This document shows, in pieces, positions 1 through 6,290 of a DNA stretch of 64,000 bases; position 1 is the first letter of the stretch; each line of letters begins with the position of its first letter. The notes beneath the pieces were generated by a model that was not told the DNA's origin, ran no database searches, and was given only the letters and a program-made list of their open reading frames with translations. A program made the position numbers and the translations under genes. The DNA comes from BJHL01 sp040378885 (lineage in GTDB: Bacteria; Planctomycetota; Phycisphaerae; Phycisphaerales; UBA1924): positions 1-64,000 of the forward strand of contig JBKDAN010000057.1 in assembly GCA_046316615.1 (NCBI GenBank). The letters run 5' to 3'.

Positions 1-846
1 TGTGGCGGGCTCGCTGCTTTCGGGGGTTTGGAGCCAGCTTTCAGTTTCCGCGTGCGTGGGATGATCGGCCTGCTTTGCTCCAAAGAGCAAAGCGGGTAAG
101 CGGCTGGCGCACCGGAATTGGCGGGCTTGGGCTTACTTCGCTTGCGCGAAGTATCGTGGCTTGGTCCACGAGGGCTTTGGGAATACGGCCGCCCGGGACG
201 GGCGGCCCACCTCCAAAAGTTGTCCAAGACCGCGGGTGGTTGGTTCGGTTGTTACCAAGTCCGTGCTCGCTCGATCATCGGGCGGGTTGGGGGCTTTGTC
301 GCCTTCGACTCTGCAGCCCAACTGCCGCCGCTTGAAGCGAACAGAGGAACTTGGTGACTCGTGACGGGCCACCAGATGCGCATTTTCGCAGAATGTCTGG
401 TGTGATGCAAGAAGAATCGGGGCTGAGGACACACATTGCGCGCACAAACCTGGTCCAAAGCGTGCAGATTTCGAGAAGTGTGCGCGCGCAACGTGTCGTG
501 TTGGGGGAGTTTTGCACCGCGAATCAGTGTGCGTGATGTTGTGGCAGCTTGGTGGGGCGCGGCATTCGGCATTCGTGGCAAGGCGCGAAGACATGGTGTG
601 CGTGCGGGGTCATCTGGTCCGCTAGCGCGTGTGGTGACGGATGGTTGTTGCATGGCGGCGGGGAAGTCTGTACGATCATGCGATGTGTGAGGATCAAGGG
701 CACACATGCAGCCCGCAGAGCAGGGCAGCCTGTGGCACTTCACCGGGGTGCTGTTGAGGTGATGCCACCTGCCATCCTTGAGCGGCCAGCAGAGTTTGGA
801 GCATTTCCCGAGCAGGAGCTTTTCTTTGATCCAGAATGGAACCTGT
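1..846. other. Gene-free region rich in hairpins
   Basis: No reading frame here looks like a real protein; the open frames present overlap in several frames and have low-complexity Arg/Pro/Ala translations. Four perfect short hairpins lie close together: 72-93 (9-bp stem, CAAA loop), 134-153 (8-bp stem, TTGC loop), 154-171 (6-bp stem) and 187-207 (9-bp stem, GGA loop). A longer imperfect inverted repeat spans about 431-497. None of them is followed by a T-run, so they are not obvious intrinsic terminators. The region could hold the 3' end of an upstream transcription unit or a structured RNA. I do not recognise a known RNA family. Confidence 0.5.
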
Positions 847-1986
847 GTGAAAAACAAGAAAGTTGAAGTAGCTCGGCTTGTTCTGACTCTGATCGCTTTT
901 TTCTCTACTAGCGTGCGGGCTGTATGTAGTGTGGGTGAACCCGCGATTGCTGTACGTGAAGTCGATGTGGTAATCAGCGTGCATCTGCGTGACGGAACAC
1001 CCGTGCCAGACTTGGCTCTTAGAGTCAGCAGTATTGATGGAAGCGCGTTTTCTCGGAGACTCGTGCAAAAGACAGATCGCTCGGGGTCGACTACATTCAG
1101 TGTTCCGCTTGACACAGACACTCAATCAATTATGGTTCGACCGACAGTCAATCCACAGGTGCCTAGTGTGCCTTCTCGTGATCGGTTGGCAGATAGAGTT
1201 GTCTGTGAGTCTCACTATATAATTGATGTGCCTCTCGACGTTGCTCGGCTTGATTTCCGTATCATCGTAGAGCCGGGGCGCGTCATTTCAGCAAGACTAT
1301 CTCCCTACAACGAGCGTTTGCATGAATCTATTGATTTCCATTATTCAAGTCCGTCATCAGCGCCATTTCCAAAAGTGATGCTTCGAGACGCGTACCGTTG
1401 CAAGTACGAAGATTTGATATTGCGAAATCAAACTGTCGATTCGACGACAATTTTTGTGCAAGCTGGTTCTCATGTGAGCGTCAGGGAAATTCCGGCGGGC
1501 AGCTCGGATCTTGATTTGGGCAATTGGTATTTGCCTGATGTCGACAGCACGCCAAGCAACTCTGTCTGTGGAAGATTAAAGGTTACAGGTGAGTTGTTAC
1601 AAGAGTATCCTGGCATCGAAACCGGTATCACGTTCTATAACATTGACGACTGTTCGATTAGATCTTTCTGGTTTGCCGATCAGCGTAAACGTCTAAAGTC
1701 TGCTAGCGGGGAAAGTCAGGCTTATGAGTATCTGATATGCACGAACAATAGTGCAGTTCTGCGACTAGTGGATCCCGTGGAGCTGCCACCCGGTCGATAC
1801 GTCGTCATACCGGGCCCCATGTCGGCCGTCGATTTTCAGATGAAGGCAATTCAACGCCTGAATGCTGGGCTTGACCCGAAGTCTCTCTGTGACGTGTTTT
1901 TCTTCGAAGTTTCTGCTGGGCAGTTGATTGAGCTCGGATCTGTTGATTATGACTTTCTCGTTTCGTATTTCAAAGATCTACCGTGA
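847..1986 (+). CDS. Exported protein of unknown function
   Basis: This encodes about 379 residues with no family I recognise. I place the start at a GTG (847) because it is directly followed by a charged stretch (VKNKKVEVAR), a hydrophobic core (LVLTLIAFFSTSV) and an Ala-Cys region, which together look like a Sec signal peptide. An ATG at 778 would add 23 residues that spoil this pattern. The mature part alternates short beta-type segments with many Val, Ser and Asp residues, and has several Cys residues that could form disulphides. The early segment VVISVHLRDGTPVPDLALRV resembles a carboxypeptidase-regulatory or Ig-like beta-sandwich, but this is weak. The codon use is much less GC-rich than in the neighbouring genes, which suggests recent acquisition or relaxed selection. 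It has no partner in an operon. Confidence 0.75.
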   Translation: MKNKKVEVARLVLTLIAFFSTSVRAVCSVGEPAIAVREVDVVISVHLRDGTPVPDLALRVSSIDGSAFSRRLVQKTDRSGSTTFSVPLDTDTQSIMVRPTVNPQVPSVPSRDRLADRVVCESHYIIDVPLDVARLDFRIIVEPGRVISARLSPYNERLHESIDFHYSSPSSAPFPKVMLRDAYRCKYEDLILRNQTVDSTTIFVQAGSHVSVREIPAGSSDLDLGNWYLPDVDSTPSNSVCGRLKVTGELLQEYPGIETGITFYNIDDCSIRSFWFADQRKRLKSASGESQAYEYLICTNNSAVLRLVDPVELPPGRYVVIPGPMSAVDFQMKAIQRLNAGLDPKSLCDVFFFEVSAGQLIELGSVDYDFLVSYFKDLP

Positions 1987-2373
1987 CTAGAGGCGGGTGA
2001 CATTACATCACCCATGAAAGGTCCGTGCAATTGTGCCACTGCTTCCGGCTTTGCGGATGCCCGTGCGTCTTGCGGGGCACCGCGCTCGCAAACATGGCGG
2101 CGAGTGGCTTCGCATCGAGGTGAACGTCGAACGCAACCAAAGCGGGAGGGAACGGGTGTGGGCGGTGCGTCAGATTCGCGCGCCCCTGCCGGGGCGATCG
2201 TGTTCTGGGGGGCTGAGCCAGACGCTGGTGCGTCTGGCAACAGTCGCGTGCCGCTTTGCGGCGGTGACGGCGGTGGTGCAGGTTGATGCGGTGGACGAGT
2301 TGTGGCGTGCAGGCTGTGGTGATGTGGTTTTGGGGCGTGGGAATTGTGGGGGGCTTGCATCTACCCTGCGGCG
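1987..2373. other. Intergenic region with two hairpins
   Basis: No gene is evident in this 387-bp gap. It holds a GC-rich hairpin at 2181-2196 (CGCCCC, TGCC loop, GGGGCG) and a perfect 9-bp hairpin at 2217-2238 (GCCAGACGC, TGGT loop, GCGTCTGGC). Neither has a T-run on either strand. They may be folded parts of a 3' or 5' untranslated region, or a small RNA. Confidence 0.4.
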
Positions 2374-2922
2374 ATGTCTACGGATGCACTCGCCGGGTCG
2401 CTGTCTTCGAAGCCTTATCGCATTGCTTGCTTGTGTGATCTGCGTGATGCGCAGGGGCGGGTGTTGCTTTTGCACCGCAAGAAGGAGCCGAATTTCAACT
2501 TGGTGAGCCCGATTGGCGGGAAGCTGGATGTGGCGCTGGGCGAGAGCCCGATGCAGTGTGCGCGGCGCGAGGTGATGGAGGAGGCGGGGATTGATGTGCC
2601 GATGGAGCGGTTTCGCTTGATCGGCATGGTGAGTGAGCAGGAGTTTGAGGGCAAGGGGCACTGGTTGATGTTTGTGTATCGCGTGCTGGGGAGCGTGGAA
2701 GTGACGCCGCGTGATATGCGTGAGGGGCGGCTGGATTGGTTCGCGCTTTCGGAGCTTGAGCGATTGCCAGTGCCTGAGACGGATCGCAAGGTGATCTGGC
2801 CATTGATGCATGCGGCGGAGCCGAAGACGGCTGGCGGGCAGTTTGGGTTCTTTGTTGTGCACATTGACTGCCGGGATGGGAAGATGAAGTGGGATGTGGA
2901 GCAGCGGATTGAGGGGACGTGA
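2374..2922 (+). CDS. Nudix hydrolase
   Basis: A 182-residue Nudix-family pyrophosphohydrolase. Such enzymes split nucleoside diphosphates linked to another group, using Mg or Mn held by the Nudix box. The box is readable: GGK, then GE, then REVMEEAGI, giving the metal-binding R-E-x-x-E-E-x-G core. The spacing between the first Gly-Gly and the Glu is two residues longer than the classic G-x5-E because of the insert in GGKLDVALGE; this type of loop is seen in some family members. I chose the ATG at 2374 over an upstream in-frame ATG (2344) because the homologous fold begins near YRIACLCDLRD. The substrate cannot be told from the sequence; nucleotide sanitation or ADP-ribose-type substrates are possible. 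It is immediately followed by a tandem repeat array. Confidence 0.88.
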   Translation: MSTDALAGSLSSKPYRIACLCDLRDAQGRVLLLHRKKEPNFNLVSPIGGKLDVALGESPMQCARREVMEEAGIDVPMERFRLIGMVSEQEFEGKGHWLMFVYRVLGSVEVTPRDMREGRLDWFALSELERLPVPETDRKVIWPLMHAAEPKTAGGQFGFFVVHIDCRDGKMKWDVEQRIEGT

Positions 2923-2930
2923 GGGGCGGT

Positions 2931-3066
2931 GAGCCGGTGAGCCGGTGAGCCGGTGAGCAGGTGAGCAGGTGAGCAGGTGAGCAGGTGAGCAGGTGAGTGG
3001 GTGAGCAGGTGAGCAGGTGAGTGGGTGAGCAGGTGAGCAGGTGAGTGGGTGAGCAGGTGAGTGGGT
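2931..3066. repeat. Octamer tandem repeat, 17 units
   Basis: Seventeen uninterrupted 8-bp units run from 9 bases after the Nudix stop codon. The order is three GAGCCGGT, five GAGCAGGT, then GAGTGGGT alternating with one or two GAGCAGGT units up to 3066. The second half therefore shows a 24-bp higher-order period (two GAGCAGGT plus one GAGTGGGT). All variation is confined to the middle two bases of the unit. This is the pattern expected of a slippage-prone minisatellite. It contains no spacers, so it is not a CRISPR array. Confidence 0.95.
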
Positions 3067-3100
3067 GGGAAAGAAACAACGCACGCTTGCGCGTGCGTTG
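3067..3100 (-). terminator. Intrinsic terminator of the minus-strand regulator
   Basis: A perfect 10-bp stem (CAACGCACGC at 3077-3086, GCGTGCGTTG at 3091-3100) with a 4-base loop. Read on the minus strand it is followed by TTTCTTTCC, a typical T-rich tail, 31 bases after the stop codon of the response-regulator gene. It probably ends the regulatory operon and also separates it from the convergent Nudix gene. Confidence 0.8.
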
Positions 3101-3130
3101 GTATGGGGGACGTGAGAATTTGTGTGAGAC

Positions 3131-4630
3131 TTAGAGGTTCTCGGCGACGAGGCCGGTTTGTTTCCACTTCTTGAGCTTGAGGCCCAGGGTGCGGACGCCG
3201 ATGCCGAGGGCGTGGGCGGTTTTTTGGCGGTGGCCTTTGAACTTGACGAGCGTTTGCACGATCGCTTCGCGTTCGATTTCGTCGAGCTGCTTCATGGGAG
3301 CATCCATGAGCGTGGCGGCCATGCCGCTGCCGGCGTTGATGACGCCCAGCTTGGGTTCGACGCGGCCGATGAGGATGGGCATGGCGGGTTGGCCGCTGAG
3401 CCAGGGGGCGATGAGTTCGCGTGTGATGACGGGCGCGTCGAGGGTGAGGCCGCAGAGGACGACAGCGCGTTCGCAGATGTTCTGCAACTCGCGGACGTTG
3501 CCGGGCCATGAGTAGTTCTGCATGAGCATGATGGCTTCAGGCGAGATGGCGGGCTTGGCGCGGCCTTCACGCGTGCAGACATCGGCGATGAAGTGATCGA
3601 CGAGTTCGGGCAGATCTTCGAGGCGTTCGCGCAACGGCGGGATGTTGACGGGCAGGACGTTGAGGCGGAAGAAGAGGTCCTGACGGAAATCACCCTTTTG
3701 CACGCTGAGGGGCAGGTCGCGGTTGCTGGTGGCGACGACGCGGACATCAACGCCAATGGCGAGGCTGCTGCCGACGCGCTCGAAGCTGCGTTCCTGCAGC
3801 ACGCGGAGGAGCTTGGCCTGGATGCTCTGGGCGACTTCGCTCACTTCGTCGAGGAGCAGGGTGCCGCCATCGGCGAGTTCGAAGCGGCCCTTGCGGAGCT
3901 TTTCAGCGCCGGTGAACGCGCCGCGTTCATGGCCGAAGAGTTCGCTTTCGAGCAGACTGGTGGAGAGTGCGGCGCAGTTGACGGCGAGGAAGGTGCCGAC
4001 GCAGCGCGGGCTGCTTTCGTGGATGGCGCGGGCGACGACTTCCTTGCCGACGCCGCTTTCGCCGGTGACGAGCACGGTGCCTGCGCTGCCCGCGACGGCC
4101 TTGATGTGCTCGCGGAGCTTGCGCATGGTTTCGCTGCTGCCCACGAGGCGATCGACGCCACGGCGCTCGAGGGGGTTGTTGACGTTAATGGCGCGGGCCT
4201 TGCCGTTGGTGACGACGGGAGCGTCGGGACCGGCGTGGGCGCGGAGGACGGCGTTTTCTCGCACGATGCGGCGGTGCTCGATTGCACGCTTGACGCAGAT
4301 GACGAGTTCGTCGCCTTCGAAGGGCTTGGTGAGGTAATCGAACGCGCCGACTTTCATGGCGGCGACGGCGGTGTCGATGGTGCCGAAGGCGGTCATGACG
4401 ATGACGGGGAGTTCGTCGTCAATCTGCTTGAGGCGCTGGAGCAGGTCGAGGCCGCTCATGCCCGGCATGCGCATGTCGGTGACGATGGCGTCGGGCCGGC
4501 TTTGCGAAACCATGGTGAGGGCAGACTCGCCGTCGCTGGCGGTAAGCACTTTGAGGCCTGCGCGTTCGAGGGTGGTGCCCACGCTATCGCGCATCATTTC
4601 CTTGTCATCAACGATCAGCACCGTCCTCAT
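3131..4630 (-). CDS. Sigma-54-dependent response regulator (NtrC/FlgR type)
   Basis: A 499-residue NtrC-family activator. The receiver domain is at residues 1-120, with acidic pocket D8/D9, phospho-acceptor D52, T80 and K102. The AAA+ sigma-54 activation domain occupies about 165-400, with Walker A GESGVGKE near 190, the sigma-54 contact loop GAFTGA near 240 and Walker B LLLDEVSE near 255. A Fis-type helix-turn-helix lies at the C-terminus. The ATG at 4630 is preferred over a TTG 12 bases upstream because GGAG lies 6 bases before it. The histidine kinase gene is just upstream, and the next gene up encodes a FlgN-like protein, so a flagellar regulator (FlgR/FleR/FlrC role) is the likeliest job. 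That role is inferred from context; the family assignment is certain. Confidence 0.93.
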   Translation of the reverse strand: MRTVLIVDDKEMMRDSVGTTLERAGLKVLTASDGESALTMVSQSRPDAIVTDMRMPGMSGLDLLQRLKQIDDELPVIVMTAFGTIDTAVAAMKVGAFDYLTKPFEGDELVICVKRAIEHRRIVRENAVLRAHAGPDAPVVTNGKARAINVNNPLERRGVDRLVGSSETMRKLREHIKAVAGSAGTVLVTGESGVGKEVVARAIHESSPRCVGTFLAVNCAALSTSLLESELFGHERGAFTGAEKLRKGRFELADGGTLLLDEVSEVAQSIQAKLLRVLQERSFERVGSSLAIGVDVRVVATSNRDLPLSVQKGDFRQDLFFRLNVLPVNIPPLRERLEDLPELVDHFIADVCTREGRAKPAISPEAIMLMQNYSWPGNVRELQNICERAVVLCGLTLDAPVITRELIAPWLSGQPAMPILIGRVEPKLGVINAGSGMAATLMDAPMKQLDEIEREAIVQTLVKFKGHRQKTAHALGIGVRTLGLKLKKWKQTGLVAENL

Positions 4631-4701
4631 GCTGGTCTCCAATTGCTATCAGTCCGCGGTGAAGAGCATCCTGCTCGCCGCGGTGAGTGACTTGTCCGGC
4701 A

Positions 4702-5745
4702 CTACTTTCGGCCAAACGTGGCCGAGTTCGTCAAATCTCGCGCGGAGTTTGCGCCGCGGGCGGGCACTTCCGGCGTGGGGAGCGCGACAGCGGCAGAAGC
4801 GTCGCGCATGTGTCGTTGGTTGGCGTCGGCGGTATGTTGCAGGGGGAGGAGGACATCGAAGCATGCGCCGCGCGTGGCGAAGGGGCCCAGGGCGGCGCGT
4901 TCAGCTTCGGAGAGTTCGCTGATGCAGTCGGCGTTGTTGCGGACGTCGATGCGTCCCGCGTGTGCGTCGATGATGCGGTGAACGATGGCGAGGCCCAGGC
5001 CTGTGCCCGTGCTGCGGGTGGTGAAGAAGGGGTTGAACATGCGGGCGACGATTTCGGGCGTGACGCCTGGGCCACTGTCGCGGATGCGGAGGCGCATGAC
5101 GGGGACGCGGGCGCGGCCGCTGACGGCGGCGCGGATGCGCGTGCAACTGAGTTCGAGGCGGTGTTCGCTCTTTTCGGTGGCCATGGCCTGCATGGCGTTT
5201 TGCACGATGTTGATGAGGGCCTGCGAGAGCAGGGCGGCGTCGCACGTGAGTTCGGTGCGGCTGCAGTTGCGGACGATGTGGAGATGGGGCACTTTGGCGC
5301 GCTCGTGCTCGCAGACGGAGAGGACGCGGTCGAAGAGATCAGCGGGGGCGACGGGCTCCATGCGGAGCTTGAGTTCGCGTGCGAAGCTGAGGACATCACC
5401 CACGATGTTCTCGACGATGCGGGCGGCAGAGTTGATCTTTCCAGCGATCGCGGCTTTGGGCGCGTCGGCGGCGAGGTCTTCCTCGAGCATGCTGGCGTAG
5501 AGGCGGATGGAGCCGAGGGGATTGCGCACTTCGTGAGCGATGCCGGCGGCCATTTCTCCCAGCGCGGCGAGACGCTTGCTGCGCTCGACTTGTTCGTTGG
5601 CTTCGTGCAGTTCGCGGGTGAGGCGTGCGACTTCGGCGCGGAGCGAGTCGTGGGCGGTTTGCAGTTTGCCTGTGACGTCGTTGAAGGTCGCGAGCAGGCC
5701 GGCGAGATCGGCGGGAGTCAGGCTGGTGGGCGAAGCGTCGCTCAT
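4702..5745 (-). CDS. Sensor histidine kinase, partner of the adjacent regulator
   Basis: A 347-residue HisKA/HATPase_c kinase. An N-terminal coiled coil (about 20-60) leads into the H-box GIAHEVRNPLGS with phospho-acceptor H71. It is followed by the N-box (QALINIVQNAMQAM), the G1 box (DSGPGV), the F-box (FNPFFTT) and the G2 box (GTGLGLAI). There is no transmembrane segment or PAS domain, so it is probably a cytoplasmic kinase sensing an internal signal, as FlgS, FleS and FlrB do for basal-body assembly. Its start overlaps the stop of the upstream FlgN-like gene by four bases (ATGA), implying translational coupling. It lies 71 bases upstream of the sigma-54 regulator on the same strand. The C-terminal 40 residues are low-complexity and outside the kinase fold. 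Confidence 0.92.
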   Translation of the reverse strand: MSDASPTSLTPADLAGLLATFNDVTGKLQTAHDSLRAEVARLTRELHEANEQVERSKRLAALGEMAAGIAHEVRNPLGSIRLYASMLEEDLAADAPKAAIAGKINSAARIVENIVGDVLSFARELKLRMEPVAPADLFDRVLSVCEHERAKVPHLHIVRNCSRTELTCDAALLSQALINIVQNAMQAMATEKSEHRLELSCTRIRAAVSGRARVPVMRLRIRDSGPGVTPEIVARMFNPFFTTRSTGTGLGLAIVHRIIDAHAGRIDVRNNADCISELSEAERAALGPFATRGACFDVLLPLQHTADANQRHMRDASAAVALPTPEVPARGANSARDLTNSATFGRK

Positions 5746-6239
5746 GCCTGATGGTCCTGCATGGTGCCGGTGCTGGTGGCGGGGCCGCCTTGGACGTAGG
5801 CCTTGCTTGCGCGCTGGTTGCCGGCGAGTTCGGCGAGTTCAGCGGCGAGGGACTTGCGGCGGCGCTGGAGGCGGTCTTGATCGGCGGCGTCGCGACGCAT
5901 GACGGATTGTGCGGCGGCAGCGACGGCGTCGAGCGTTGTTCGAATGCTGGACTGGAGTTCGGGGGGAAGCGTGCGGGCGTGGGTGTCGAAGGCGGCGCGG
6001 AGTTCACGGGCGTGTTCGTGCAAGGCGTCGAGCTGGTTGATGAGGTCTTGGCGTGTGGCGAGGTGAGCGAGCAGGGGCTCTGGATCTTCGGCGTCGATGA
6101 GATCGCGCTGGCCTGCGCTGATGCGTTCGAGTTCGCGCAGCAGTTCGAGCTGGCGCATGGCGCAGGTGAGATATGACTGGCCCCAGGCTTTGGGCTGGCT
6201 CACGTCGACTTTGGGTATGGCCGTGGTTTTGGCAGTCAT
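5742..6239 (-). CDS. FlgN-like flagellar export chaperone (probable)
   Basis: A 165-residue, almost wholly alpha-helical, soluble protein. The heptad-rich segment (about 28-140) with spaced Leu, Glu and Arg residues, the LLRELERI start, the ...LLAHLATRQDLINQLDAL... turn and the C-terminal Ala-Tyr resemble FlgN/FliT-like chaperones, which hold hook-filament junction proteins before export. No catalytic motif is visible. Support is partly contextual: its stop overlaps the start of the sensor kinase, and the whole block faces a flagellar locus. An unrelated helical protein of similar shape is the main alternative. Confidence 0.6.
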   Translation of the reverse strand: MTAKTTAIPKVDVSQPKAWGQSYLTCAMRQLELLRELERISAGQRDLIDAEDPEPLLAHLATRQDLINQLDALHEHARELRAAFDTHARTLPPELQSSIRTTLDAVAAAAQSVMRRDAADQDRLQRRRKSLAAELAELAGNQRASKAYVQGGPATSTGTMQDHQA

Positions 6240-6290
6240 CCTGACTCTCCGCGATCCTGCACCAGCATCCTGCCGGGTGGGGTTGAGCGA

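Noticed and set aside
133..594. 153-codon open frame on the minus strand in the first region
   Set aside because: No ribosome site, low-complexity composition and overlap with hairpins; several other frames of equal length overlap it.
2931..3066. CRISPR array
   Set aside because: Units are 8 bp and directly joined with no spacers, and no cas gene is present.
3593..4690. 365-codon plus-strand frame opposite the response regulator
   Set aside because: A shadow of GC-rich coding on the other strand: Ala/Gly/Asp-rich translation with no domain, while the minus strand reads a complete NtrC-type protein.
4687..5751. Plus-strand frame opposite the histidine kinase
   Set aside because: Same shadow effect; all kinase motifs are on the minus strand.
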